Below, piece after piece: positions 18,614-27,557 of a stretch of DNA of 64,000 nucleotides (the stretch's first letter is position 1; each line of letters starts with the position of its first letter). The stretch is from CAVVZJ01 sp963752755 (GTDB taxonomy: Bacteria; Planctomycetota; Planctomycetia; Isosphaerales; Isosphaeraceae): the NCBI GenBank assembly GCA_963752755.1, contig CAVVZJ010000004.1, positions 310,001 through 374,000 on the forward strand, written 5' to 3'. The position numbers and the translations under genes are program-made. The notes below the pieces were generated by a model. It saw only the letters and a program-made list of their open reading frames with translations. It searched no databases and was not told the origin of the DNA.

Positions 18614-19004
18614 AATGAGAGCCCCAGGTGACGGGATGGGCCGGGCTCCGGGGACCGGATGAGAGATGTGCGGGGTCGATCCCGGGTCCCGTATCGGTAT
18701 GATAGCCAATCTCCTACATTTGTCGCAAGTGGTCGGCGTTCCGCCTTTCCCTTCCCTGGGAGCCGGAAGCCCTCGTAGGCGTCGAGGTAGAAGTCTGCAT
18801 CCTGCACCGTTGGGTAGTTATAGGGCTCAACGACCGATGACCTGACGCTTCAATCCCCTCTGAAAGGGGCTGGCGAGCAGCCGGGAGTTGGTCGGGGACA
18901 GCGGGCGAGCCGGGTTGACCGCCCCGAACATCCCGTGGGTCGTGGATCGCCTGCCGGTCGATCCCTGCTTCGAGAACTCATGGGCGAATATCCTCCCCAC
19001 AAAC

Positions 19005-20510
19005 GAGACTGTAGCAACAAAGTAGTCGCGACCCCGCCCTGTCGCGTGTAAACCGTCCTTCTGGCGAGGATCTCGTCAGGAGGGACCGGTTATGGATCGG
19101 CCAGGCGACTCTGTCCCGGACGCCACCGAGGGGATCACCCGGGTCGAGGACCTGCCTACCCCGCGAGTCGAACGCCGCAGCCGCGACTTCCGCAGCCGCA
19201 AGTGCCCCCGCTGCGGCCGATCGGCCCCGCGCTGCAACCAAGGGCAGCGGACCCTCCATGATCTCGGCGACACCCGGACCGGCCGGCCGATCGACATCGT
19301 GGTCACCTACTCCAAGCATCGCTGCCCCGACTGCCGCCGGTGCTTCAACGCCGACCTGGCCGACCTGGCCCTGCCCCAATGCCACTACACCCATCGGGTG
19401 CAGCCGACGGCTGTCCGTCTGGTCGTCGAGGACGGCCTGCCGTATCGGTCGGCGAGTTGGCACCGCTGGCGCGATCACCGCGTCTTCGTCCCCCACGCCA
19501 CGATCCAGAACTGGGTCGAGGCCGGGGGAAAAAGGCGGCCCGCCGCATCGAGGCCGACTCCCTCGCCCGCGGCCTTGAGAGCTCCAGCGGCGACATCGCC
19601 GTCGATGAGCTGTACGACGGCCCGTTCTGCGTTTTGTCGCTGGTCGATAACCGGACCTTCACACGGCTGATGTACCGGGTCCTGGAGAAGGACCCGACCC
19701 GGGATGACATCCGCGCCTTGCTCCGCGACTTCAAGGCCCACTGCGATGCTCGTGGCCTGACGATCCGAGGCGTCACCGCCGACGGCTCGAACCTCGATCC
19801 GGCTCCCTTGGCGGCGGTCTTCCCCAGTGTGCCCCATCAGGTCTGTCGGTTCCCCGTCCTCAAAGAGATCACCAAGGCCGTGCGGCACGCGTTGGCGAAG
19901 CTCCGCAAGGAGATGCAGGCCCGGCTGCCCAAGCGACCACGGGGTCGTCCCAAGAAGGACCAATCCCGGGAGGTGCGACGAGCCAAACGCCAGGAGCAAC
20001 GGATCGACGACCTCTTCGAGCACCGACACCTGTTCGTCCGGAAGAAGCTCACGGCCGCCGAGGGGCGGAGGTTGCGGCGGATCACACGAGGCCTGACCCA
20101 ACTGCGAACCCTGCGGTCGATCCTGGACGAGGTCTACCGCTTGTTCGACCGCCGCTGCCGAGCGGCTACGGCCTTGGCCCGCCTGGCGAAGCTGCGGGCG
20201 CGAGTGCGACGCTTCAAGCGGATCGGCCGGGCCCGGGAGAAGCTGTACACGCCGAACCTGGAGAAGGCGCTGACGTACCTGGACGACACGCTGTTGCCGG
20301 GGACGAGCAACGCGGTGGAGCGGGGCAACCGCCGCTACCGCAAAGCCCAGCGGAGCGTCTACTCGGTACGGACGGCGGAGCCCATCCGGCAGCGAATGGC
20401 CTTGGACATGCACCGGGAGCAGCGGGCCGAGGGCCGGTCACGGACCACGAAAGCCCTGCATCAAGCCCGTGCGGGACCGTGAAGGTCGTCTACTTTGCTG
20501 CTACAGTCTC
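19005..20510 (+). mobile_element. ISL3-type insertion sequence, 1506 bp
   Basis: The terminal inverted repeats are near-perfect (GAGACTGTAGCAACAAAGTAG at the left, differing by one base at the right). An 8-bp direct repeat CCACAAAC flanks the element at 18997-19004 and 20511-20518; 8 bp is the usual ISL3 target duplication. The single transposase starts with a zinc-finger-like region, as in ISL3 proteins. The clean ends indicate a recent insertion. Confidence 0.88.
19092..20482 (+). CDS. ISL3-type transposase, two frames joined by a probable -1 frameshift
   Basis: The first frame (from ATG 19092) has paired cysteine knuckles (CPRCGR and CPDCRRC) and a helix-turn-helix region ending ATIQNWVEAGG. 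The second frame continues GKKAARRIEADSLARGLE with catalytic blocks IAVDELYDGPFCVLSLVD, GVTADGSNLD and TSNAVERGNRRYRKAQRS. The switch is -1 at a run reading G GGA AAA AGG near 19530, a classic slippery arrangement. Joining there gives a normal sequence, so programmed frameshifting is likely. A basic linker (RPRGRPKKDQ) lies in the middle. The stop is at 20480-20482, just inside the right inverted repeat. Confidence 0.85.
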
Positions 20511-20583
20511 CCACAAACTCGGCGAAGGTCATGATGGGTCGCATCTCTTTTATCTACGCCGAGTCATGCGAATTACCCACTGC

Positions 20584-20967
20584 TCAACCCTTCGGCTCCT
20601 CAGCCTGGCGCGTCCGAAGGTAGGCGACGACGAAGAGGACGCCCAGGGCCAGGTCGATCAGGCCGAAGACCAGCACCGCCGCCGGGATGAGTCCCACGAG
20701 CCAGAGGGCGCTGGCGGGGAACCCGAACGACGCCTTCTCCAGGACCGCCACGGGCATCAGAGGTCGGAATCGTACCGGGTCGCGGGCGATGACCAGGAAG
20801 GCGACCTGCCAGGCCAGGGCCACACCGATGTACCCGTAGTAGTGCTCCGGGTGGGTGATCGGCGGCGGGTAGTCCCGCCCGATCCGGCCCTCCAGGAAAT
20901 ACATGGGCAGGAGGGCGATCAGCCCGTAGAGGCCCGCGATCAGGAAGGTGCGCCTGGCGAAGATCAT
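20584..20967 (-). CDS. Small membrane protein, 127 aa
   Basis: The intact frame from ATG 20967 has four hydrophobic segments: FLIAGLYGLIALLPMYFLEG, YYGYIGVALAWQVAFLVIA, SALWLVGLIPAAVLVFGLI and the overlapping LALGVLFVVAYL. A conserved-looking linker (GRDYPPPITHPEHYYGY) lies between the first two. The RDYPPPITHPEHYYGYIG pattern occurs in small bacterial membrane proteins of unknown function. No neighbour suggests a role. It is divergent from the zinc-ribbon/L7/L12-like gene at 21116. Confidence 0.7.
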   Translation of the reverse strand: MIFARRTFLIAGLYGLIALLPMYFLEGRIGRDYPPPITHPEHYYGYIGVALAWQVAFLVIARDPVRFRPLMPVAVLEKASFGFPASALWLVGLIPAAVLVFGLIDLALGVLFVVAYLRTRQAEEPKG

Positions 20968-21115
20968 CTCCGTGTCATCCTCCGTACCCGGTCGGTCGGG
21001 TGGCTCTCATCTCCGGGGCTCCATCCTTACCAGATGCCCGAATCCCGGCGATACTCGACTTCGGCACGGACACGGACGATGGGCCGGATCGCCACACCGA
21101 GGACCCGGGAGCCGT

Positions 21116-22384
21116 AGCTTCTGCGACCATGACAACCAGCCCGGGGTCCACTCCTGCGAGAACTGCGGGGCGACCCTAACCGGGTCGTCCGGAGACCAAG
21201 CACCCGCACCGCCCGGGGACCTGGAGGGCGAGGTCCACGACCTGCTGACCGTGGGCCGCAAGATCGAGGCGATCAAGCTCTACCGGGAGCGGACCGGGGC
21301 CGGGCTCAAGGAGGCCAAGGACGCCGTGGAGGCGATTGAGCGCCGCGAGATGGCCCGGATGCCCGGAGGGATCGAAGGGCCGCTCGAAGCGGCACTCCTC
21401 GACCTGCTCCGCGAGGGGCGGAAGATCGAGGCGGTCAAGCGATACCGGGATGCGACCGGGGCGGGCCTGAAGGAGGCCAAGGATGCGGTCGAGGCCCTGG
21501 CGGGGCGACACGGCCTGCCGGCGACATCCCAGGGCTCTGGCTGCCTGGGCCTGATCATGCTGGCCCTCGTGGTCCTCGCCGGGTCGATGGCCCTGGCGGA
21601 TGATGAGCCCACCATCTCGGAGGCCGAGCGGGACGAGCACGGCATCCTGACCCACACCGTCCGGTCGGAGTACCAGGCCGCGCCGACCCGGATTCGGGTG
21701 CTGCTGCCCGAGCAGCGGGAACCCGACGAGCGACTCCCGGTGGTCTACGTCCTGCCGGTCGAGCCGCAGGGGGAGCACCGCTACGGGGACGGGCTCGCGG
21801 AGGTCCTCAAGCATGGCCTGCACCGGAGGCATCGGGCCATCTTCGTGGCCCCGACGTTCGCGCACCTGCCCTGGTATGCCGACCACCCGACCGACCCCGG
21901 CATCCGCCAGGATCGCCACCTGCTGGAGGTCGTCGTCCCGTTCGTCGAGGCGACCTACCCGGCGCGGACCGAGCCCGGGGGCCGGCTCCTGCTGGGCTTC
22001 AGCAAGTCGGGCTGGGGCGCCTACAGCCTGCTGCTGCGGCACCCGGAGGTCTTCGGCAGGGCCGCCGCCTGGGACGGCCCGCTGATGATGTCAGAGCCTG
22101 GCCGGTACGGCTCCGGACCCATCTTCGGGTCCGTCGAGAACTTCGAACGCCACCGGATCAGCCGGCTCCTGAAGGAGCGAGCCGGCCAACTCGGCGACGA
22201 TGTGCGGCTGATCCTCATCGGCTACGGCAACTTCCGGGAGGACCACCGGCAGGCCCACGCCCTGATGGAGCGGCTGGAGATTCCCCACGTCTTCCGCGAC
22301 GGTCCGGAGCGGGTCCACGACTGGCACAGCGGTTGGGTCTCGGAGGCTGTCACGCTGCTCCTGGAAGAATCGCCGTCAAATTGA
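21116..22384 (+). CDS. Zinc-ribbon + two L7/L12-like repeats + TM + esterase domain (apparent fusion)
   Basis: The frame starts with a degenerate zinc ribbon (FCDHDNQPGVHSCENCGATL) that seems to have lost its first CxxC knuckle. Two copies of a ribosomal L7/L12 C-terminal-like motif follow: GRKIEAIKLYRERTGAGLKE at about 21260 and GRKIEAVKRYRDATGAGLKE at about 21420. A hydrophobic helix (CLGLIMLALVVLAGSMALA) comes next, then an alpha/beta-hydrolase of the putative esterase type with nucleophile block LLLGFSKSGWGAYSLLLRHP and a final His in VHDWHSGW. No in-frame ATG precedes the ribbon, so the start is unresolved. The esterase could be a separate gene starting at ATG 21559, with the hydrophobic stretch as its signal peptide. 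Confidence 0.65.
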   Translation, partial: SFCDHDNQPGVHSCENCGATLTGSSGDQAPAPPGDLEGEVHDLLTVGRKIEAIKLYRERTGAGLKEAKDAVEAIERREMARMPGGIEGPLEAALLDLLREGRKIEAVKRYRDATGAGLKEAKDAVEALAGRHGLPATSQGSGCLGLIMLALVVLAGSMALADDEPTISEAERDEHGILTHTVRSEYQAAPTRIRVLLPEQREPDERLPVVYVLPVEPQGEHRYGDGLAEVLKHGLHRRHRAIFVAPTFAHLPWYADHPTDPGIRQDRHLLEVVVPFVEATYPARTEPGGRLLLGFSKSGWGAYSLLLRHPEVFGRAAAWDGPLMMSEPGRYGSGPIFGSVENFERHRISRLLKERAGQLGDDVRLILIGYGNFREDHRQAHALMERLEIPHVFRDGPERVHDWHSGWVSEAVTLLLEESPSN

Positions 22385-22516
22385 GTCTGATGCTGGCCCC
22401 GGCCACTGGCGACCGACCCGGCGGCCTGGGCCGACTCTGACAACTGGGCCGACTTCCGGTTCCATCGGTTACACTATGGGGTACTGACACCTCCCACTCC
22501 AGGTGGAGACCCCGCC

Positions 22517-22987
22517 ATGGCGACCGCAGGCGCAGGCCGAGGCCAGAAGACGGCGTTCATCCGGGACCTGTACGACAAGGACCCGAAGGTGAACTTCGAG
22601 GAGGCGAACAAGGCGTGGAAAGCCGCCGGGAACGAGGGGGACCTCTCCCGCAACACCTTCTACAACCTCAAGTCCGAGTGGAACAAGGCCAGCGCGAGCG
22701 ACGGCGGCACGGTGACCCCGAAGCCGAAGGCCCAGCCGAAAGCGAAGGATACCAAGGCCAGGAGAGCGACCACGCCGGCGGCGGCGAACGGGCTGGAGGC
22801 GGCACCGACTCCGGCACCCCGTACCCCGGTGGCCCGTGGCGAAGAAGGGCGGGAGCGGCTCCTGGTCGAGGCCGAGTCCGACATCGATGGGCTGCTCGAC
22901 AAGCTCAAGGGCGTGGGCGGCCTGCCGGAGGTCGAAGAGACCTTGCGGCGGGCACGTCGGCTCCTGGCCCGGCAGCACGAGGCGTAG
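22517..22987 (+). CDS. Conserved hypothetical protein, 156 aa
   Basis: The ATG at 22517 opens MATAGAGRGQKTAFIRDLYD, then FEEANKAWKAAGNEGDLSRN and TFYNLKSEWNKA, a helical module that looks like a small DNA-binding or HTH-like domain. A long Lys/Pro/Ala-rich disordered linker follows, then a C-terminal amphipathic helix region (DIDGLLDKLKGVGGLPEVEE) ending in an Arg-rich tail. I have seen this architecture as an uncharacterised protein in planctomycetes. It is convergent with the methyltransferase gene at 23030. A possible -10 element (TACACT) lies about 45 bp upstream. Confidence 0.7.
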   Translation: MATAGAGRGQKTAFIRDLYDKDPKVNFEEANKAWKAAGNEGDLSRNTFYNLKSEWNKASASDGGTVTPKPKAQPKAKDTKARRATTPAAANGLEAAPTPAPRTPVARGEEGRERLLVEAESDIDGLLDKLKGVGGLPEVEETLRRARRLLARQHEA

Positions 22988-23029
22988 GGGCCGGGTCGCA
23001 GAGCAGGCCACCCGGCGATGCACGGTGGG

Positions 23030-24521
23030 TCAGCCCTCCCCGATGCGCCGCGGGCGATCTCCAGGTACTTCGCCTCCCTCTCGATCCCGATGACGCCGAG
23101 GCCCCGTGGTCCAGGGCCGCAGGAGCATCGTGCCCGATGCCGCAGAACGGGTCGAGGAGGACCCCGCCCTCGGGGAGGAGGTACGGCACCACCAGGCGGC
23201 CACGTCGTCGGGGGTCGCCGCCGGATGTCCCCCCGTACCCCCCTGCGTCCCCACGGCGACCGGCAAGAGATTGAACGGGGTCGGCGCCGCCCCGCTCGTC
23301 GGCGGCCCCGGCGATCCGACCGTTGCGGTACCGCCTGCCGATCGGGCTGGTCCGCATCGCCATGTCGGCGCGGTCGCGGGCCGAGGTCGTCTCCGAAGGC
23401 GTCTTGAGCACCCTGTCCTGGTCGCGGTAGCAGTCGGGCGGGCCGAGCCAGACGCAGAGCTTGACGGAATGCCGCAAGAGTCCCTGCTTCCGGCTGGTAC
23501 CCGCCAGCGGCATGGCGTCGTACGCCCACCAGTAGGTGTCCTGGACGAGGTTCCACTCCCGGCCCGCCCACAGCAGGAACTCCCAGGGCCAGAGCCGCAT
23601 CCGACCGATCCGCACGTAATTCGGCTGGAGTACGACGACCATCGAGCCGGTCGGCTTGAGTACCCGGCGGCACTAGGCCACGACGGTCCTCATCAGGTCG
23701 TGCCAGGCGGCCTCCGAGATGCGACCGTACTCCCGGTCCACCTCCGGGTAGATCGGGTCGGTGATCACGGCATCGACGCTGGCACTCGGGAGTGACTTGA
23801 GCGCCTCGCGGCAATCGCCGTGGATCAACCTGGTGGAGTCGATCCTCGCCCGTCGCTCAACGTCCGTTCTGAGTACCGACTTGAACGACTTCGGCGCCTG
23901 CGCGAGCCTGAGATCGCCAGCTTCCGACCTGCCATGGAGGCTGTCCAGTGCGTCACCCGGACGATCGTTCCCTTTCGGATGGGCATGCCCGTTCGCGTAG
24001 GTCGTGGGGTGGTACTTGCCGTCCGCCCCCTCGGTCCGCTCGAACTTGTCAATCTGACGAGTTGCCTCCAGGGAGGCCCGCACGGCGGCGACCGTGGAGT
24101 GGTGTACCCCCAGTTGCTTGCCGATCCAGTTATTTGATCTCCTGGGTGTCTCCCGCAACTGATCGGCGATGATCTGGCGCTTCTGCTTCTGGCTCAACTG
24201 CCGTCGGGCCAGGTTGAGCATCCGGGCCAGCGTACGGACCTCCTGGTCGGACCGGCCCTCCTTGACCACCTCGCGGCACTCGTAGCCCAACTCGTCGGCG
24301 ATCCGCTTGCGGTGGTTGCCGTCGATGATCCGCCGGGTCGGGCCGCAGGAATCGACCAGGATCGGCACCAGGACGCCGTTGAGGGCGATGTTGGACCGTA
24401 ATGCTTCGTACTGGTCGGCGGGCAGCGGCAGGAGTTCGAGCACCGGCTCGTAGGCCGGCTTCGCAGCTTTCGAGGGTATGCCGTTCCTGGGCTTCTCGCT
24501 TCTGCGGGGTGCGGTCGCCAT
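23030..24521 (-). pseudogene. ParB/HTH-DNA methyltransferase fusion 1, broken
   Basis: The N-terminus is a ParB/Srx-type domain (EALRSNIALNGVLVPILVD, with the nucleotide-binding motif IIDGNHRKRIADELG). A KorB-like helix-turn-helix follows (IGKQLGVHHSTVAAVRASLE), and then a DNA methyltransferase. Motif IV reads AVITDPIYPE and motif I, in a later frame, reads LLDPFCGIGTM, giving the beta-class order IV before I. Lesions are an in-frame TAG at 23673-23675 (between RTVVA and CRRVLKPTGSM) and several single-base shifts between about 23060 and 23280. The ParB part may bind CTP and slide on DNA, directing methylation; this is inference. A similar fusion lies directly upstream. Confidence 0.8.
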
Positions 24522-25138
24522 CGTCGGTTCCTGGGCCTCGACGCGATCAAGCTGCCCGAATTCAACGTCAGACAGGGTGGTTCGCCATCCGCCTCACGAC
24601 GAAGCCGTGGCCAGGGGTACAGCCCCGCCGCCGGCCTTCAGGACCTCGCTGACCCGGCGCCGGGCCGCCTTGACCAGATCGCCGTCGATTTCGCACCCGA
24701 TGAACCGACGGTCCTCGCCGACGGTCGCCACCGCCGCCGGTACCGTCCCCGAGCAGACGAAGAGGTCGGCAATCAAGTCGCCCGGTTCGGAGAGAGTCTT
24801 GACGAACTGGACCGCCTCCTCGATTGGCTGCTGCCAGGGGTGGCTCGCCTTCTCCTTCGCCCCCGACTCGATCAAGTCCCGGAGGATTCTCGGTGCCTTG
24901 GTTCGCCCGCCGGGTTTCTGGAACAGCAGGACGGGCCGCCAGAGGGTCAGGATCGAGCCGCCGGAGCGGACCGCCCACATGCTGTCCTCATTGGTACAGG
25001 CAATCAGCCAGCGGTACATCATGCCCGACGCGCAGAGCACGTCCAGGAACTCCTTGAGGTGGAAGTGCCCGTAGTACACGCAGGCGAACCCGCCCGGCTT
25101 GAGGATGCGATAGACCGTCTCGGCGAACGGCACTCGTA

Positions 25139-25218
25139 AGAGCGTAAAACAAAACCTCTCGAAGCAGCGGGAATTTAGCTGGATTCGGGCCTCGACCGGG
25201 GGTTTTGTTTTACGCTCT
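25139..25218. mobile_element. 80-bp MITE with perfect 18-bp inverted repeats
   Basis: The ends read AGAGCGTAAAACAAAACC in perfect inverted orientation, separated by 44 bp with no coding capacity. TA flanks both sides (25137-25138 and 25219-25220). Excision with one TA restores the methyltransferase reading frame. The repeat differs at only two positions from the ends of the IS5-type element at 6714-7618 (AGAGCGTCTAACAAAACC when read one base further out), so a relative of that element probably mobilised it. Confidence 0.88.
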
Positions 25219-25220
25219 TA

Positions 25221-26436
25221 GTGGTTCATCCGGCAGGTGATTTGCAGATGGATGGAGGCATCACCAGGAGGTGCCCCATGGCCGCCCGAGTCACGCTCCG
25301 CCCGATGACCCCCGAGGAACAGCAGGCCATCGCCGACCTGCTCCACTCGCGCACCGCCCCGGTCCGCCTGGTCGAGCGCGCCCGCATCGTCCGGGCCGCC
25401 GCCGACGGCCGATCCGCGCCCGTCATCGCCGCCGAGTTGGGCTGCTCACGCCCCACGGTCTATGCCTGGGTCCGCCGCTTCAACGACCAGGGGGTCGCCG
25501 GCCTCCAGGAGCGGCCCCGCGCCGGCCGGCCCCCGACCTACACCGCGGCACAGCGGGCCGAGGTCGTCGCCGCGGCGTTGACCGACCCCAAGGCCCTCGG
25601 CCTGCCGTTCGGCTGCTGGACGCTGGACCGCCTCCAGGCCTACCTCAGCGAGCAGAAGGGCCTGGCCATCAAGCGGAGCCGCATCGACGAGGTCCTCACG
25701 GAGGAGGGCCTCCGCTGGCGGAAGCAGGAGACGTGGTTCGGCGAGCGGGTCGACCCCGACTTCGCCGAAAAAAGGGGGCGATCGAGCGGCTCTACACGGA
25801 CCCGCCGGCGGGCTCGGTCGTCGTCTGCCTCGACGAGATGGGGCCGGAGTCGGCCAAGAGCTTCCCGGGCCGACAGCTCGTCCGCGTCGAGCCCCGAGGC
25901 GACGCCGATGGCCGAGGCCGGCCGGCCGGACGCGCCAAGCAAGAGATCGACTACGGGCGGCGCGGCAAGGGATACCTCTTCGGCGCCTTCCGCCCGGCCA
26001 CCGGCGAGGCGTTGACGCGCCCGTATCCCAGCCGCAGCGCCGCCAACTGGGCCGACTTCCTGGCCCACGCCGAGTCCTGGGTGCCGGCGGAGGTCGGGCG
26101 GGTCTACGCGATCGTCGACAACCTCAGCGCCCACCGGGCGACCGACGTGCTGCTGTTCGCGTTGGCCCACCCGCGCTGGGAATTCGTGTTCCAGCCGAAG
26201 TACGCGGCGTACCTGAACCTGATCGAGCCCTGGTGGAAGGGGCTGCGGAGCCTGGCCCTGAAGGGGCGTCGGTTCGAGACGTGGGAGGAGGTCTGCCGGG
26301 CGATCGAGGAGGCGACGGCCTACTGGAACTGGCACCGCCACCCGTTCGTCTGGGGCCGGCGCCGGAGACACCGGCCGCGACGCCGCCCCGGCATCGCGGC
26401 CGTACCCGGAGTCAGGGGACTTGCCGGATGAACTAC
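25221..26436 (+). mobile_element. IS630-family element, 1216 bp
   Basis: The ends are inverted repeats GTGGTTCATCCGGCAGGT (left) and GTAGTTCATCCGGCAAGT (right, read inward). The element is flanked by TA on both sides (25219-25220 and 26437-26438), the target of the IS630/Tc1 group. Its left TA is also the right flank of the MITE, so it inserted exactly at the MITE's edge. Confidence 0.9.
25278..26431 (+). CDS. IS630-family transposase, two frames joined by a probable -1 frameshift
   Basis: The ATG at 25278 follows a clear ribosome binding site (CAGGAGGTG). The first frame has tandem HTH modules (VIAAELGCSRPTVYAWVRRF) up to DPDFAEK. The second, in the -1 frame, continues KGAIERLYTDPPAGS with catalytic Asp in VVCLDEMGPES, Asp in IVDNLSAHRA and Glu in LNLIEPWWKGLRSLAL. 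The switch is at GAA AAA AGG near 25772, where a tRNA-Lys on AAA can slip by one base. This looks like programmed frameshifting, known for several IS630 members. Confidence 0.88.
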
Positions 26437-27180
26437 TAAGCCCTCGTACTCCCCCAGCCAGGGCGGGTCCGAGACCACCAACTGGACCGACTCGGGGACG
26501 ATCCGGCTGCCCAGCCTGCGGAAGTCGAGGGCGTGAATCTTGTAGTCGCCGGGTAGCGCCGGGGCGGTCCGGTCCAGGAGTTCCCGGCGGTCCATCTCGA
26601 AGCGCCGCTTGTTGAGCGTCCGCAGCGAGGCCCCGCCCTCCGGGGCGTCGTCGCCCAGTTCGGCGAGCAGCCGCCCGGCGATCCGGGCCACGCTGGGGTT
26701 TTCGACGGAGGTCGCCAGGTAGTGGTAGGTCTTGCCGTCCCGCCCGCTGACCACCAGAGGTGATGCGTTTGCATCACCTGCCCGGAGTTTCTGGCGGGTA
26801 CGGCTGACCGTGCTCTGGTTGACCCGGAACAGGTCGGCCACCTCGCGGGTGGATTTGTCCGGGGCCTCGACCAAGACCATTTCCATGAGCCGTTGCCGCG
26901 CGGACCGGCTGAGGTACCGCCGCTCGACGTTCAGCCGGATGGCCAGTTCCTTGCGCTCGGCGTCGGAGAGGTTGCCCAGGACCCGAAGGGGGGTACTTGG
27001 TCAGGCCGAGTTCCCGAATGGCGCGCCAACGCTCGTGCCCGTCGATCAGGACGTGATCGGCGGTGATCAGGAGCGGCTGGAGTACTCCCCGGTCGCGGAT
27101 CGAGTCGCGTTGATCAGCGACAATCATTTCTCCCGGTCAGCGACGATTAGGAGCCGTTCCAAAATAACTTGGTGAATTTC

Positions 27181-27557
27181 CTATCTCGGCGAAATGGTGT
27201 GGTTCCACTCCCCGTGGAACTTGGCCTTCTTGATTCTGATCCTGGCGAACTCCTCATCCGTGACCTTCAGTCCGGTCGGGTAGGCGTTGGTGTCCAGTTC
27301 GGCATTGATCTTCAGCCCCGCCTTGGTCCTGGTGCTCCCGATCAGGCTCACCACGACGGAGCGGCTGACCAGGGGCCTCCCTCGCCAGTTCTCGGTGATG
27401 TGGCAGAACATCCGGTGCTCGATCGTGTTCCACTGGCTCGTGCCCGGCGGGAAGTGGCACACGGCGATCCGCAGGCCGATCGCGTCGGCGAGCCCTTGCA
27501 AGGCGACCTTCCCCAGCCGGGAGCGGCGGCCGTTGCTCCCGCCCCCGTCCGCAGTCA
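27181..27557 (-). pseudogene. ISAzo13-family transposase, C-terminal remnant
   Basis: The remnant contains GLADAIGLRIAVCHFPPGTS, then WNTIEHRMFCHITENWRG, and the end NAYPTGLKVTDEEFARIRI, all diagnostic of ISAzo13 transposases (the Glu in NTIEHR is catalytic). It is cut at its N-terminal side by the left end of the second ISAs1 copy at 27558. The matching N-terminal part is not found beyond that element. Just downstream, GGAGCCGTTCCAAAATAA around 27149 may be the outer inverted repeat of the original element. Confidence 0.8.

Larger units (their letters stand above)
18827..20544 (-). pseudogene. Small ORF (67 aa) interrupted by the ISL3-type element
   Basis: The pieces are 20519-20544 (start) and 18827-19004 (rest). 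Excising the element plus one copy of the 8-bp target repeat gives a continuous frame: MRPIMTFAEFVGRIFAHEFS, then a Ser/Thr/Arg-rich tail ending RQVIGR. An inner ATG at 20532 is an alternative start. No family is recognised. The open frame across the junction is suggestive, but in GC-rich DNA a 67-codon frame can occur by chance, so the coding call is tentative. Confidence 0.35.
24594..27127 (-). pseudogene. ParB/HTH-DNA methyltransferase fusion 2, interrupted by a MITE and IS630
   Basis: The N-terminal piece (27127 down to 26439) has a ParB-like domain (LLITADHVLIDGHERWRAIR), an HTH (REVADLFRVNQSTVSRTR) and motif IV (VVSDPPWLGEYEGL). The C-terminal piece (25136 down to 24594) starts VPFAETVYRILKPGG and has motif I (LIADLFVCSGTVPAAV). 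Removing both insertions and their duplicated TA gives a continuous frame, YEGLRVPFAETVY. One further lesion is an extra C in a C-run near 26990. The N-terminus seems short for a ParB domain, since a stop lies just upstream of ATG 27127. This gene and fusion 1 have the same domain order but are clearly diverged. Confidence 0.82.

Noticed and set aside
18690..18826. Open frame reading NYPTVQDADFYLDAYEGFRL on the minus strand
   Set aside because: It looks partly protein-like, but no start, family or conserved neighbour supports it.
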